Assembly (NCBI RefSeq): GCF_011008935.1
Contig: NZ_JAAIVJ010000001.1
Span: forward strand, 186,001 to 250,000
Length of the DNA: 64,000 bases
Origin: Tabrizicola oligotrophica
GTDB lineage: Bacteria; Pseudomonadota; Alphaproteobacteria; Rhodobacterales; Rhodobacteraceae
Direction of reading: 5' to 3'
In this document: piece after piece, positions 47,513-57,449 of the stretch
Layout of the letters: each line of letters opens with the position of its first letter
How positions within the stretch are numbered: position 1 is the stretch's first letter
The notes under the pieces: model-generated
Databases searched by the model: none
The model's input: only the letters and a program-made list of their open reading frames with translations
Told to the model about the DNA's origin: nothing
Translations under genes and position numbers: made by a program

Positions 47513-48106
47513 TCAGCCTTTCAGACTGTCATAGAGCGCGAAATCCTGGGCCAGGGTGGCGCGCAACAGCGCCTCGGTCTCGGGGCTGAGCGCGGTGCTG
47601 CCCTTGGGCGAGACATTCAGCCGCGGCAGGGTGATCTCGCAGCCGAGCCGGTCTTCCAGGAATTGCACGAAATCCCCCAGCGACTCGTAGCGGAAAAGAT
47701 GCGGCATCTGCGCCCCCGAGGGCGTGGTCAGAAACGCGGCCTGCGAGCCGACATCGGCACAGGCCGGGCGGGCCGTGGTGCGGCAATAGGCGCGCACGAA
47801 GTCATCAAAGCTCATGGCCCTGGTCGAAAGCTCGGGCGCGACATCCTCGCGCTGGCGGTCGCGATACCAGCTGCCCAGCCAGTCGCGCGGCTCGCGCATC
47901 AGGGCCACGACTTCGAAAGGCCCCTCACCGCCTTCGGACAGATAGGGCTGCAGGAAGCGTTCAAAGCGCGTGGCGTCGGTGTGCTTCAACTCCCGCGGGC
48001 GCAGAATCACCAGCGTCGCCAGCGCGCCGAGGGCGGCCTCGATCGCGGTTGACGCGGTTTTCGGCGTCGCCAGGAACGCCAGTCGCTGCTGCCAGAACAC
48101 CATCAT
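47513..48106 (-). CDS. Sulfotransferase-like protein
   Basis: This 197-residue protein has features of the sulfotransferase fold: AFLATPKTASTAIEAAL resembles the 5'-phosphosulfate loop, and ALMREPRDWLGSWYRDR the 3'-phosphate motif. The protein is short for a full sulfotransferase, and acceptor motifs are not recognisable. No carbohydrate or lipid genes are nearby. It ends 10 nt from the convergent cckA gene and is divergent from recA. Catalytic activity should be regarded as unproven. Confidence 0.65.
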   Translation of the reverse strand: MMVFWQQRLAFLATPKTASTAIEAALGALATLVILRPRELKHTDATRFERFLQPYLSEGGEGPFEVVALMREPRDWLGSWYRDRQREDVAPELSTRAMSFDDFVRAYCRTTARPACADVGSQAAFLTTPSGAQMPHLFRYESLGDFVQFLEDRLGCEITLPRLNVSPKGSTALSPETEALLRATLAQDFALYDSLKG

Positions 48107-48205
48107 GGTGAAAAATCCCTTGAAATTGCCCCGGAGGCCCGTGGCCGTTCACTATTCCTTAATCCAGACCGGGAAAAGCTGGGATTGCGAGATTTGGATT
48201 GAAAT

Positions 48206-48222
48206 GTTCTTGCTTTGTATTC
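48206..48222 (+). promoter_or_regulatory. Degenerate SOS/LexA-like box upstream of recA
   Basis: GTTC (48206-48209), seven bases, then GTATTC (48217-48222). The LexA site of Rhodobacter relatives is GTTC-N7-GTTC; here the second half-site has a changed core. It is about 75 nt upstream of recA, in AT-rich promoter-like sequence. Confidence 0.35.
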
Positions 48223-48295
48223 ATATATCGAAAACAAAACCGGAACATGCAGGCAATTGCCGCCGAAGCGCGGCCATGTGATAAGGAGAACGGCA

Positions 48296-49363
48296 ATGGT
48301 GGCGGTGGCGAACCTCCTCGAGTTGAACGGGAAGCAGGGCATGGACAAGGCAAAGGCGCTGGAAAGCGCGCTGGCACAGATCGAACGGCAATTTGGCAAG
48401 GGTTCGATCATGAAACTCGGCCAGGACAATGCGGTGATGGACATCGAGGCGACCTCGACCGGATCCTTGGGCCTTGATATCGCGCTGGGGATCGGCGGGC
48501 TGCCGCAGGGCCGGATCGTCGAGATTTACGGCCCCGAAAGCTCTGGCAAAACCACACTGACGCTGCATGTGGTGGCCGAAAGCCAGAAGAAGGGCGGGGT
48601 CTGCGCCTTTGTCGACGCCGAACACGCGCTCGACCCGCAATATGCCAAGAAACTGGGCGTCAACCTTGACGAGCTTCTCATCAGCCAACCCGACACCGGC
48701 GAACAGGCGCTGGAGATTGTCGACACGCTGGTGCGTTCGGGGGCGGTCAACCTGATCGTGGTCGATTCGGTGGCGGCGCTGGTGCCGAAATCGGAAATCG
48801 AGGGCGACATGGGCGACATGCAGATGGGCAGCCAGGCGCGTCTGATGAGCCAGGCGATGCGCAAGCTGACCGCCTCGATTGGCCGCTCGAACTGCATGGT
48901 GATCTTCATCAACCAGATCCGCATGAAGATCGGCGTGATGTTCGGCAGCCCCGAAACCACCACGGGGGGCAATGCGCTGAAATTCTATGCCTCGGTGCGT
49001 CTGGACATCCGCCGCACCGGCGCGATCAAGGACCGCGACGAGGTGATCGGCAACACCACCCGGGTCAAGGTGGTGAAGAACAAGGTTTCGCCGCCGTTCA
49101 AGGAGGTGGAATTCGACATCATGTATGGCGAGGGCATCTCGAAGGTGGGCGAGCTGGTGGACATCGGCGTCAAGGCCGGCGTGGTGGAGAAGTCGGGCAG
49201 CTGGTATTCCTACAAGGACGAGCGCATCGGCCAGGGCCGCGAAAACGCCAAGACCTTCCTCAAGCAGAACCCCGGCGTTGCCATGGACATCGAGGACAGG
49301 ATCCGCGCTGCCAACGGTCTGGATTTCACCATGACCGACAAGGACGACGTGCTGGACGACTGA
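48296..49363 (+). CDS. recA: Recombinase RecA
   Basis: This 355-residue RecA performs strand exchange and promotes LexA self-cleavage. Walker A is GPESSGKTT, Walker [11 protein letters not shown], and the L2 loop region includes [20 protein letters not shown]. The start at 48296 ([12 protein letters not shown]) is placed 6 nt after AAGGAGAA; the in-frame frame extends up to 48215 but reads the promoter region. The C-terminal acidic tail (TDKDDVLDD) is normal. A strong terminator follows. Confidence 0.97.
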   Translation: MVAVANLLELNGKQGMDKAKALESALAQIERQFGKGSIMKLGQDNAVMDIEATSTGSLGLDIALGIGGLPQGRIVEIYGPESSGKTTLTLHVVAESQKKGGVCAFVDAEHALDPQYAKKLGVNLDELLISQPDTGEQALEIVDTLVRSGAVNLIVVDSVAALVPKSEIEGDMGDMQMGSQARLMSQAMRKLTASIGRSNCMVIFINQIRMKIGVMFGSPETTTGGNALKFYASVRLDIRRTGAIKDRDEVIGNTTRVKVVKNKVSPPFKEVEFDIMYGEGISKVGELVDIGVKAGVVEKSGSWYSYKDERIGQGRENAKTFLKQNPGVAMDIEDRIRAANGLDFTMTDKDDVLDD

Positions 49364-49385
49364 GCGCGAATTTGATCAACAAATC

Positions 49386-49415
49386 AAAGGCCGGGGCAGA
49401 GGCTCCGGCCTTTTT
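49386..49415 (+). terminator. Rho-independent terminator after recA
   Basis: AAAGGCCGG (49386-49394) pairs with CCGGCCTTT (49405-49413), loop of 10, followed by further T residues. Confidence 0.88.
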
Positions 49416-49495
49416 GCTGCTCATGCAAAAGCCCGTGGACAGGGCGGGCGCCGGGGGCTAAACGGGGTCGAAACCGTATTCCCGAAGGGGTTCCC

Positions 49496-52150
49496 ATGGC
49501 GTCCTTGAACGACATCCGCTCGACTTTTACCGATTTCTTCGTGCGCAACGGCCACCGGCATGTGGAATCGAGCCCGCTGGTGCCGCGCAACGACCCGACG
49601 CTGATGTTCACCAACTCCGGCATGGTGCAGTTCAAGAACTGCTTCACCGGGGTCGAGACGCGCGATTACAAGCGCGCCACCACCGCGCAGAAATGCGTCC
49701 GCGCGGGGGGCAAGCACAACGATCTCGACAACGTGGGCTACACCGCGCGGCACCATACCTTCTTTGAAATGCTGGGGAATTTCTCCTTTGGCGATTATTT
49801 CAAGGATCAGGCGATTGCCTTTGCCTGGGAGCTTCTGACCCGCGATTTCGGTCTGGCCAAGGACAAGCTGACGGTCACGGTTTACCATACGGACGACGAG
49901 GCGGCGGCGATCTGGAAAAAGGTCGCCGGTCTGCCGGAGGAGCGGATCATCCGCATCGCCTCGGATGACAACTTCTGGCGCATGGGGCCGACCGGGCCCT
50001 GTGGCCCCTGCACCGAGATCTTCTATGACCATGGCCCGAGCGTCTGGGGCGGCCCGCCCGGCAGTGCCGAACAGGACGGCGACCGCTTCATCGAGATCTG
50101 GAACAACGTCTTCATGCAGAACGAACAGTTCGCCGACGGGCGGCTGGTGCCTTTGGAGATGCAGTCGATCGACACCGGCATGGGGCTGGAGCGGATCGGC
50201 GCGCTGCTGCAGGGCAAGCACGACAACTATGACACCGACCTGATGCGCAGCCTGATCGAGGCTTCGGCGCATGCGACGAACTCGGATCCGGACGGCAAGG
50301 GCAAGACCAGCCACCGGGTGATCGCCGACCATTTGCGTTCGGTCTCTTTCCTGATCGCCGATGGCGTGACGCCGTCGAACGAGGGCCGCGGCTATGTGCT
50401 GCGCCGCATCATGCGCCGGGCGATGCGCCATGCCCATATGCTCGGGGCGCAGGACCCGGTGATGCACAAGCTGGTGCCGGCCCTGGTGCGGCAGATGGGC
50501 GGGGCCTATCCGGAACTGACCCAGGCGCAAAGCCTGATCGAAGAGACGCTGAAGCTGGAGGAAACCCGTTTCAAGACAACTTTGGACCGCGGTCTGCGGC
50601 TCTTGACTGACGAGCTGGACCGCCTGCCCGAAGGCGCCGATCTGCCGGGGCAGGTGGCGTTCAAGCTCTATGACACCTATGGCTTCCCGCTGGATCTGAC
50701 GCAGGACGTGCTGCGCGAAAAGGCCCGGGCGGTGGATGTGCAGGGCTTTGACGCCGCGATGGAAGAGCAGAAGGCCAAGGCGCGCGCTTCGTGGTCTGGC
50801 GCCGGCGGCACGGCGGATGCCAAAGTCTGGTTCGAGATTGCCGAGGCGCATGGCGTGACCGAATTCCTCGGCTACGAGCTGGAAACCGCCGAAGGCCAGA
50901 TCAACGCGCTGGTCCGCGACGGGGCGGAAATCGGCGCGGCTGAGGCTGGGACATCCGTACAGATCGTGGTGAACCAGTCGCCGTTCTACGCCGAAAGCGG
51001 CGGGCAGGTCGGCGATCAGGGTTTCATCCGCACCGAAACCGGCTTGGCGCAGGTGACCGACACCCGCAAGACCGCCGGCGTGTTCCTGCATGTCGCCACG
51101 GTGACCGAAGGCACCATCCTGCGCGGCCAGCCGGCCAAGCTGGAGGTAAGCCATGCCCGCCGCAGCCAGATTCGCGCCAACCATTCGGCGACGCACCTGT
51201 TGCACGAGGCGCTGCGCCGGGCGCTTGGCGACCATGTGGCGCAGAAGGGCTCGCTCAACGCCCCCGACCGGCTGCGGTTCGACTTCAGCCACGCCACCGG
51301 CATGAGCGCGGCGGAACTTGCCCAGGTCGAGGCCGAGGTGAACGGCTTCATCCGGCAGAACTCGCCGGTGGAGACCCGGATCATGACGCCCGACGACGCC
51401 CGCGCGCTGGGGGCGCAGGCGCTGTTCGGTGAGAAATACGGCGACGAGGTGCGCGTGGTGTCGATGGGCCAGCTTGACGGCTCGGGCAAGGGGGCCGAGG
51501 GCAACACCTACAGCCTTGAGCTTTGCGGCGGCACCCATGTCCGGCGCACCGGCGATATTGGCGCCTTCGTAAGCTTGGGGGAAAGCGCGTCTTCCGCCGG
51601 TGTGCGCCGCTTCGAGGCGCTGACCGGGCAGGCGGCGGTGGACTATCTCAAGGCGCAGGAAGCGAAACTGGTCGAGGCGGCGGCGGTGCTGAAAGCCGCG
51701 CCGGCCGAGATTGTCGAGCGGCTGAAGGCGCTGGTCGAGGAACGCAAGGGCTTGCAGAACGAAGTGGCGACCCTGCGGCGCGAACTCGCCATGGGCGGCA
51801 AGTCCGGTGGGCCGGATGCCAAGGAAATCAATGGCATCAAGCTGATTGCTCAGGTGATGCAAGGCGTGTCCGGCAAGGATCTGCCCAGCCTGATCGACGA
51901 GATGAAGGCCCGCATCGGCTCGGGTGCGGTGGTGCTGATCGCCGATACCGGGGCGAAGCCGGCGGTGGCGGCGGGGGTGACGGCCGACCTGACCGGGCGC
52001 ATCAGTGCGGTGACGCTGGCCAAGGCGGCGGTCGAGGCGCTGGGGGGCAAGGGCGGCGGCGGCCGGCCTGACATGGCGCAGGGCGGCGGGGCCGACATTG
52101 CGCTGGCCGATGCGGCTTTGAAGGCGGTCGAAGCCGCATTGGAGGCCTGA
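49496..52150 (+). CDS. alaS: Alanyl-tRNA synthetase
   Basis: This 884-residue class II synthetase charges tRNA-Ala. The catalytic core (about residues 1-250) contains [13 protein letters not shown] and [16 protein letters not shown]. The editing domain holds the zinc motif [11 protein letters not shown] and the later [13 protein letters not shown]. The C-terminal coiled-coil and DHHA1 segment ([13 protein letters not shown]) ends the protein. recA-alaS order is common in related bacteria. The DUF1330 gene follows at 1 nt. Confidence 0.97.
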   Translation: MASLNDIRSTFTDFFVRNGHRHVESSPLVPRNDPTLMFTNSGMVQFKNCFTGVETRDYKRATTAQKCVRAGGKHNDLDNVGYTARHHTFFEMLGNFSFGDYFKDQAIAFAWELLTRDFGLAKDKLTVTVYHTDDEAAAIWKKVAGLPEERIIRIASDDNFWRMGPTGPCGPCTEIFYDHGPSVWGGPPGSAEQDGDRFIEIWNNVFMQNEQFADGRLVPLEMQSIDTGMGLERIGALLQGKHDNYDTDLMRSLIEASAHATNSDPDGKGKTSHRVIADHLRSVSFLIADGVTPSNEGRGYVLRRIMRRAMRHAHMLGAQDPVMHKLVPALVRQMGGAYPELTQAQSLIEETLKLEETRFKTTLDRGLRLLTDELDRLPEGADLPGQVAFKLYDTYGFPLDLTQDVLREKARAVDVQGFDAAMEEQKAKARASWSGAGGTADAKVWFEIAEAHGVTEFLGYELETAEGQINALVRDGAEIGAAEAGTSVQIVVNQSPFYAESGGQVGDQGFIRTETGLAQVTDTRKTAGVFLHVATVTEGTILRGQPAKLEVSHARRSQIRANHSATHLLHEALRRALGDHVAQKGSLNAPDRLRFDFSHATGMSAAELAQVEAEVNGFIRQNSPVETRIMTPDDARALGAQALFGEKYGDEVRVVSMGQLDGSGKGAEGNTYSLELCGGTHVRRTGDIGAFVSLGESASSAGVRRFEALTGQAAVDYLKAQEAKLVEAAAVLKAAPAEIVERLKALVEERKGLQNEVATLRRELAMGGKSGGPDAKEINGIKLIAQVMQGVSGKDLPSLIDEMKARIGSGAVVLIADTGAKPAVAAGVTADLTGRISAVTLAKAAVEALGGKGGGGRPDMAQGGGADIALADAALKAVEAALEA

Positions 52151-52151
52151 G

Positions 52152-52442
52152 ATGCCGACCGCGCTCTGGATTGCCCATGTGCAGGTGACCGACGCCGAGG
52201 CTTACGGCAAATACGCCGCCCTCGCCGGCCCGGCGATTGCCGCGCATGGCGGCTATTTCCTCGCCCGCGGCGGCCGCTATGTCCAGCTTGAGGGCAATGA
52301 CCGGCCGCGCAACGTGGTGGCGCGCTTCCCCAGCCTTGAAAAGGCGGTGGAGTGTTATCACTCTGAGGCCTATCAGGCGGCGCTGTCCCATGCCCGCGGT
52401 GCTTCGGTGCGCGATCTGATGGTGGTGGAAGAGGCCGAATGA
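52152..52442 (+). CDS. DUF1330 domain-containing protein
   Basis: This 96-residue protein belongs to DUF1330, a dimeric ferredoxin-like alpha/beta fold of unknown function. The start MPTALWIAHVQVTD, the middle GGYFLARGGRYVQLEG and the AVECYHSEAYQAAL helix are characteristic. It starts 1 nt after the alaS stop, so it is probably co-translated. No catalytic residues can be named. Confidence 0.88.
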   Translation: MPTALWIAHVQVTDAEAYGKYAALAGPAIAAHGGYFLARGGRYVQLEGNDRPRNVVARFPSLEKAVECYHSEAYQAALSHARGASVRDLMVVEEAE

Positions 52443-52445
52443 AAG

Positions 52446-52472
52446 ATTTGCGCGGATTTTCCCCGCGCAAAT
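52446..52472 (+). terminator. Hairpin after the DUF1330 gene
   Basis: ATTTGCGCGG (52446-52455) pairs perfectly with CCGCGCAAAT (52463-52472), loop of 7, starting 3 nt after the stop codon. There is no clear T run. A further inverted repeat, TCATGGT (52481-52487) with ACCATGA (52503-52509), lies before the amidotransferase gene. Confidence 0.55.
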
Positions 52473-52542
52473 CGCTGATTTCATGGTAATGTTGCAAAAA
52501 ACACCATGAGGCAGGCATGTTTACCGTGAGAGGGCAGCACTG

Positions 52543-53343
52543 ATGTGCCGCTGGGCCGCATATTCCGGGGCGCCGATCTTCCTTGAGGAGATCATCAGCC
52601 GGCCGGGCCATTCGCTGATTCATCAAAGCCATTGCGCGACGCAGTGCCATTCGGCGATCAACGCCGACGGCTTTGGCGTCGCCTGGTATGCTGACCGGCC
52701 CGAGCCGGGGCTTTACCGCGACGTGATGCCGGCCTGGTCCGACCCGAACCTGCGCAGCCTGACAGCGCAGGTGAAATCGGGGCTGTTCCTGGCGCATGTC
52801 CGGGCCTCGACCGGCACCGCGACCAGCCGCAACAACTGCCACCCCTTCGTGCATGGCCAGTGGAGCTTCATGCACAACGGGCAGGTCGGCGGCTATGACC
52901 AGTTCCGCCGCGATGCCGACATGATGGTGCCGGACAGCCTTTACGGCGCGCGCAAGGGGGCAACCGATTCCGAGGCGCTGTTTCTGGTGGCGGTGGCCGA
53001 GGGGCTGGACGGCGATCCGCGCGGCGCGCTGGAACGGGCGGCGGCGCGGTTCATCCGGCTGGCGCGGGCGAAGGGGGCTGCGCCGCATCTGCGGATGACG
53101 GCGGCGCTGTCGGACGGCCACCGGCTTTATGCCGTGCGCTACGCGACCGATGAGGCGGCGCCCTCGCTCTACTACCGCTGGTCGGCGACGCGCGGCGGCA
53201 TGGCGGTGGTGTCGGAGCCCTTGGAGGCCGAGGAGGGCGGTTGGAACGAAGTGCCGACGGCGAGTTTCTGCACCTTTGACGGCGATCAGGTGAAGGTGGA
53301 GGAATTCATGCCCTGCCGGTTGGCGGCGGCGGCGGCGGCGTGA
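52543..53343 (+). CDS. Class II glutamine amidotransferase (YafJ/EgtC-like)
   Basis: This 266-residue protein is an Ntn-hydrolase of the class II glutamine amidotransferase type. The nucleophile is Cys2 after Met removal (MCRWAAYSG). The SFMHNGQVG and LAHVRASTG segments are the glutamine-pocket and oxyanion motifs. It has only the glutaminase domain, with no synthase domain, as in YafJ and EgtC. No ergothioneine genes are nearby, so the acceptor or role is unknown. The C-terminal tail is Ala-rich. Confidence 0.85.
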   Translation: MCRWAAYSGAPIFLEEIISRPGHSLIHQSHCATQCHSAINADGFGVAWYADRPEPGLYRDVMPAWSDPNLRSLTAQVKSGLFLAHVRASTGTATSRNNCHPFVHGQWSFMHNGQVGGYDQFRRDADMMVPDSLYGARKGATDSEALFLVAVAEGLDGDPRGALERAAARFIRLARAKGAAPHLRMTAALSDGHRLYAVRYATDEAAPSLYYRWSATRGGMAVVSEPLEAEEGGWNEVPTASFCTFDGDQVKVEEFMPCRLAAAAAA

Positions 53344-53355
53344 AGTGCGGGCGGG

Positions 53356-53374
53356 GGTGGGTGAATCACCCACC
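53356..53374. repeat. REP-like palindrome, third copy
   Basis: GGTGGGTGA-A-TCACCCACC is a perfect 9-1-9 palindrome followed by GTAC. It is related to the two units between nuoJ and nuoK (18815-18833 and 18890-18908), differing in the central bases but with the same arms and symmetry. Confidence 0.7.
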
Positions 53375-53420
53375 GTACAGTGGCCCCCGTAGAGGAGGTA
53401 ATTTTACCCGCCATCCATGA

Positions 53421-53446
53421 AAAAACCGCCCCGAGGGGCGGTTTTT
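53421..53446. terminator. Bidirectional terminator between the amidotransferase and typA genes
   Basis: AAAAACCGCCCC (53421-53432) and GGGGCGGTTTTT (53435-53446) are perfectly complementary; with a realistic loop of 4-6 bases the stem is about 10 bp. A-runs and T-runs lie on both sides of the convergent genes. Confidence 0.9.
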
Positions 53447-53448
53447 CC

Positions 53449-55266
53449 TTAGGCATTCCGGCTGACGCGCTTGCGTTCGTGCGGGTCCAGCACCCGCTTG
53501 CGCAGGCGGATGATCTTCGGCGTCACCTCGACCAGTTCGTCATCGTCGATATAGGCGATGGCCTCTTCCAGGCTCATGCGGACATGCGGCGTCAGGCGCA
53601 CCGCTTCGTCGGTTCCGCTCGCGCGGACGTTGGTCAGCTTCTTGCCCTTCAGCGGGTTCACCTCAAGGTCATTGTCGCGCGAGTGCTCGCCGATGATCAT
53701 GCCCTCATAAACCGCTTCCTGCGGACCGATGAACATGCGGCCACGCTCTTCAAGGTTCCACAGGGCGTAGGGAACGGACGAGCCGTTTTCCATCGAGATC
53801 ATCACGCCCTGACGCCGGCCCTGGATCGGGCCCTTGTGCGGCGCCCAGTCGTGGAAGATGCGGTTCAGAACGCCGGTGCCGCGGGTGTCGGTCAGGAACT
53901 GACCGTGATAGCCGATCAGCCCGCGCGAGGGGACATGGGCGATGATCCGGGTCTTGCCGACGCCGGCGGGGCGCATTTCGGCCAGATCGCCCTTGCGCTC
54001 GCCGGTCAGCTTGTCGATGACTGCGCCGGAATATTCGTCGTCGACATCGACGATGACTTCCTCGATCGGTTCCATCCGCACGCCGTCGACCTCGCGGAAG
54101 ATCACGCGCGGGCGGCTGATCGACAGCTCAAAGCCTTCGCGGCGCATGTTTTCGATCAGCACGCCCATCTGCAATTCGCCACGGCCCGAGACTTCGAAGG
54201 CGTCGCCGCCGGGGGTGTCGGCGACCTTGATGGCCACGTTGACTTCGGCTTCTTTCAGCAGGCGCTCGCGGATGACGCGGGACTGCACCTTGTTGCCGTC
54301 CTTGCCGGCGAGCGGCGAGTCGTTGATGCCGAAGGTCACGGTGATGGTCGGCGGGTCGATCGGCTGGGCGGGAAGCGCGGTGTCAATCTCCAGCGCGCAG
54401 AGCGTGTCGGCCACCGTCGCCTTGGTCATGCCGGCGATGGTGACGATGTCGCCCGCCACCGCCTCGTCGATCGCGGTCTGGTTCAACCCACGGAAGGCAA
54501 GGATCTTGGTGACGCGGAACTGCTCGATCCGGTCGCCGGTGCGGGTCAGCGCCTTGAGCTGTTCGCCCACCTTCAGGGTGCCGGATTCAACCCGGCCGGT
54601 CAGGATGCGGCCGATGAACGGGTCGGCCGAGAGCGTGGTGGCCAGCATGCGGAAGGGTTCGGACTGCTTGGCGATCTGCTTCGGCGCCGGCACATGACGC
54701 ACGATCAGGTCAAACAGCGCCGAGAGGTCCTTGCGCGGCCCGTCCAGCTCCAGATCGGCCCAGCCGGACCGGCCCGAGGCGTAGACATGCGGGAAATCCA
54801 GCTGGTCGTCATTGGCGCCGAGGTTGGCGAAGAGATCGAAAACCTCGTTCAGCGCGCGGTCGGGTTCGGCATCGGGCTTGTCGACCTTGTTCACCACGAC
54901 AATCGGGCGCAGACCAAGGGCCAGCGCCTTGGAGGTGACGAATTTCGTCTGCGGCATCGGCCCTTCGGCGGCGTCGACCAGCAGGCAAACGCCGTCGACC
55001 ATGTTCAGGATGCGCTCCACCTCGCCGCCGAAATCGGCGTGGCCGGGGGTGTCGACGATGTTGATCCGCACGCCGTTCCATTCGACCGAGGTGGCCTTGG
55101 CCAGAATGGTGATGCCGCGTTCACGTTCGATGTCGTTGCTGTCCATCGCGCGTTCGGAAACCGCCTGATTGTCGCGGAACGAGCCCGACTGTTTCAGCAG
55201 TTCGTCCACCAGCGTGGTCTTGCCATGGTCGACGTGCGCGATGATGGCGATGTTGCGAAGCTCCAT
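53449..55266 (-). CDS. typA: Translational GTPase TypA/BipA
   Basis: This 605-residue ribosome-binding GTPase helps ribosome assembly and stress adaptation. The G1 motif is [15 protein letters not shown]3 [15 protein letters not shown]4 VVNKVDKPD. The domain II and EF-G-like part ([21 protein letters not shown]) and the TypA C-terminal [12 protein letters not shown] follow. The start at 55266 gives the family N-terminus [11 protein letters not shown]; a GTG at 55284 is an alternative. The gene is complete. Confidence 0.95.
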   Translation of the reverse strand: MELRNIAIIAHVDHGKTTLVDELLKQSGSFRDNQAVSERAMDSNDIERERGITILAKATSVEWNGVRINIVDTPGHADFGGEVERILNMVDGVCLLVDAAEGPMPQTKFVTSKALALGLRPIVVVNKVDKPDAEPDRALNEVFDLFANLGANDDQLDFPHVYASGRSGWADLELDGPRKDLSALFDLIVRHVPAPKQIAKQSEPFRMLATTLSADPFIGRILTGRVESGTLKVGEQLKALTRTGDRIEQFRVTKILAFRGLNQTAIDEAVAGDIVTIAGMTKATVADTLCALEIDTALPAQPIDPPTITVTFGINDSPLAGKDGNKVQSRVIRERLLKEAEVNVAIKVADTPGGDAFEVSGRGELQMGVLIENMRREGFELSISRPRVIFREVDGVRMEPIEEVIVDVDDEYSGAVIDKLTGERKGDLAEMRPAGVGKTRIIAHVPSRGLIGYHGQFLTDTRGTGVLNRIFHDWAPHKGPIQGRRQGVMISMENGSSVPYALWNLEERGRMFIGPQEAVYEGMIIGEHSRDNDLEVNPLKGKKLTNVRASGTDEAVRLTPHVRMSLEEAIAYIDDDELVEVTPKIIRLRKRVLDPHERKRVSRNA

Positions 55267-55354
55267 CGGAGGGGTCTCTTTCACTTGTCCGTGTGTTGCC
55301 GCGCCCCTTACAGGAGGCGGGCCGGAAAGACCAGAGGAACCTTTCCGCTTCGGC

Positions 55355-55957
55355 TCAGGTGGCGATGTAACGGTCGCGGCGGTGGTTGATGGCGATCACC
55401 AGATTGACCACCAGCGCGCCAAGTGCCGACCACATCACGGTGACGGCGGGCAGTACCGTCAGCGCCACCGCAAACAGCACCGCATCGAAGATCAGTTGCG
55501 TGTGGCCGGCGCGAAAGCCGGTCTTGTCCTGCAGGAGCAGGGCAAGGATGCCGACGCCGCCAAGGCTGGCACCGTGGCGGAACAGCGCCAGCAGCGCCGA
55601 GCCGGAGATGGCGCCGAACAGGAGGGCGCCGACCGGGGTCGAGAGGCTGTCAAAGCGCACCCAGGCCGGCATCAGGACGGCAAGCCCCGACATCAGCGCC
55701 ACGGCGGCAAAGGTCTTGAGCGTGAACGCCAGCCCCATGCGGCGATAGCCGAGCCAGTAGAACGGCAGGTTGACGGCAAAGAACACCGGGCCGAAACCAT
55801 AGCCGGTCAGGTAGGAGAGCAGCACCGCCAGCCCCGCCGTCTGCCCGGTGATAAGGCCGAGATGGGTCAGGATGGTGATGGCGAAGGCTGCCATGCCGGC
55901 GCCGTAGGCGATGCCCTGGGCATCTTCAGTCAGGCTGTGGGTTTCAGCTTCGGTCAT
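55355..55957 (-). CDS. YitT/DUF161-like membrane protein
   Basis: This 200-residue protein has about five to six transmembrane helices and the shape of the YitT/DUF161 family: GLITGQTAGLAVLLSYLTG and LPFYWLGYRRMGLAFTLKT at the N-terminal half, then LFRHGASLGGVGILALLLQ. The function is unknown. It starts 1 nt after the stop of the LysE-like gene on the same strand, so the two are co-transcribed. Confidence 0.8.
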   Translation of the reverse strand: MTEAETHSLTEDAQGIAYGAGMAAFAITILTHLGLITGQTAGLAVLLSYLTGYGFGPVFFAVNLPFYWLGYRRMGLAFTLKTFAAVALMSGLAVLMPAWVRFDSLSTPVGALLFGAISGSALLALFRHGASLGGVGILALLLQDKTGFRAGHTQLIFDAVLFAVALTVLPAVTVMWSALGALVVNLVIAINHRRDRYIAT

Positions 55958-55958
55958 G

Positions 55959-56516
55959 TCAGGCGGTCAGCACCCGGCCAAGCAGAACTGCGGCCAGCAC
56001 GCCCAGCCAGACTGCGCCGCCCCGGTTGACCAGCGGCGCAAGACGGCCCGAAAGCCGCGCCCCAAGCCAGAGCCAGCCCAGCGAGACGGTCAGCACCAGC
56101 GCGGCGAAAAGCCCGATCCCGGCGGGCAGGTTCGGCCCCTCGGGGATCAGCACCAGACCAAAAACCAGCGCCTTGGGGTTGAGCAGCGTGGTAATGGCGA
56201 CCTGCATCGGCGTGACGCCGGGTGCGTCGGCAGCCGAGGGCCGGGTCGAGGCATGCCACAACCGCACCGCCAACACCGCCACCCAGAGCGCCGCCGCCAG
56301 CGTCAGCGCCAGCCGCAGCCCGGGCGCGGCCTCAAGCCAGCGATGGCCCCAGATCGACAGCGGAATGACAGTGGCCAGATAGGCCGCCAGTTCCACCAGC
56401 GGCAAGAGCAGTGGGCGGGCCACGCCCTGCGCCCCGGCCAGCGCCAGAAGCGTGTTGGTCGGGCCGGGGGTGGCCAGCAGGGCCAGAAGGGCGAAGGTCA
56501 GTTCGATCACGGTCAT
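55959..56516 (-). CDS. LysE/RhtB-family exporter
   Basis: This 185-residue membrane protein belongs to the LysE-type exporter family. It contains the marker TPGPTNTLLALAGAQG near TM1 and ITTLLNPKALVFGL, the second half-repeat motif. The start at 56516 (MTVIELTF) is preferred; a longer start at 56558 would add a polar N-terminus. It probably exports an amino acid or a small metabolite. The downstream YitT gene follows directly. Confidence 0.85.
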   Translation of the reverse strand: MTVIELTFALLALLATPGPTNTLLALAGAQGVARPLLLPLVELAAYLATVIPLSIWGHRWLEAAPGLRLALTLAAALWVAVLAVRLWHASTRPSAADAPGVTPMQVAITTLLNPKALVFGLVLIPEGPNLPAGIGLFAALVLTVSLGWLWLGARLSGRLAPLVNRGGAVWLGVLAAVLLGRVLTA

Positions 56517-56621
56517 GGGGCCGCTTATGGCGGGGCAGGGCTTGCGCTTCTCTGACATAGATCAAGGGCAAAGGAAAAGGGCGCGAAGAAATCCACCGCG
56601 CCCCTTGCCGTGTTTTGCCAC

Positions 56622-57296
56622 TCAGTCGGCGCGGGTCAGGCCCGCCTTGTAAAGCGCGCCGGCCACAAGTCCACCCGCCACGGGCGCAACGAGGAACACC
56701 CAGAGCTGCGCCAGCGCCGCGCCGCCGGAAAGCAGCGCCGGGCCGATGGAGCGCGCGGGGTTCAGCGAAACCCCGGTGACATTGATGCCGACGAGATGGA
56801 TCGCCGCCAGCGTCAGGCCGATCGCCAGCCCGGCAAAGCCGGTGGCCGCACCGCGGCCGGTTGCGCCAAGGATCACCGTGACAAAAACGAAGGTCATGAC
56901 GCCTTCGAACACCAGCGCGGCGGTCAGGGAATATTCGCCAAGATAGCCCGGCCCATAGCCATTCGCGCCAAGCCCCCCGGTCCAGCCGGCGCTGCCCGAG
57001 GTGATGAGGACAAGCGCACCGGCGCCAAGAATGGCGCCAAGCGTCTGCGCGACGGCATAGGCAATTGCATCGGGCAGCGTCATCCGGCCCGCCGCCACCA
57101 TGCCAAAGGACACCGCCGGATTGAGATGCGCACCCGAGATCGCGCCAAGCCCGTAGGCGGCGGCCACGATGGCCAGACCGAAAGCCAGCGCGATGCCGGT
57201 GTGGCCGATGGCCGCGCCGCCGATCACCGCCGCCCCGCAGCCGAAAAGCACAAGAATGAAGGTGCCCAGCACCTCGGCGAACAGTTTCATCGACAT
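56622..57296 (-). CDS. aqpZ: Aquaporin Z
   Basis: This 224-residue water channel has six membrane helices and both NPA motifs: [10 protein letters not shown] (first) and SLNPARS (second). The start at 57296 follows AGGAGG with a 4-nt gap; ATG at 57290 is also possible. The C-terminal [18 protein letters not shown] is typical. It is divergent from lipA, with 153 bp between. Confidence 0.95.
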   Translation of the reverse strand: MSMKLFAEVLGTFILVLFGCGAAVIGGAAIGHTGIALAFGLAIVAAAYGLGAISGAHLNPAVSFGMVAAGRMTLPDAIAYAVAQTLGAILGAGALVLITSGSAGWTGGLGANGYGPGYLGEYSLTAALVFEGVMTFVFVTVILGATGRGAATGFAGLAIGLTLAAIHLVGINVTGVSLNPARSIGPALLSGGAALAQLWVFLVAPVAGGLVAGALYKAGLTRAD

Positions 57297-57389
57297 TTTT
57301 CCTCCTGTAACCATCTATCCGGGCGGCGGGAGCATCCCAGCCTTGCCCGCCATGCAACGCCCGTCCCGCAGGGCTCAGGGCTGCGCCGG

Positions 57390-57418
57390 TTGCCTTCGGG
57401 CCGGGGAAAGCCTATCTT
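57390..57418 (+). promoter_or_regulatory. Candidate sigma70 promoter of lipA
   Basis: TTGCCT (57390-57395), 17-nt spacer, TATCTT (57413-57418). It is 32 nt before the GTG start. Confidence 0.5.
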
Positions 57419-57449
57419 CGGGAAAATCTTGCGTCAGGGGGAAAATCCG

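Noticed and set aside
56610-57449. Long in-frame upstream extension of lipA
   Set aside because: It runs through the aqpZ gene in reverse. The lipA start at GTG 57450 has a ribosome site and the correct family length.
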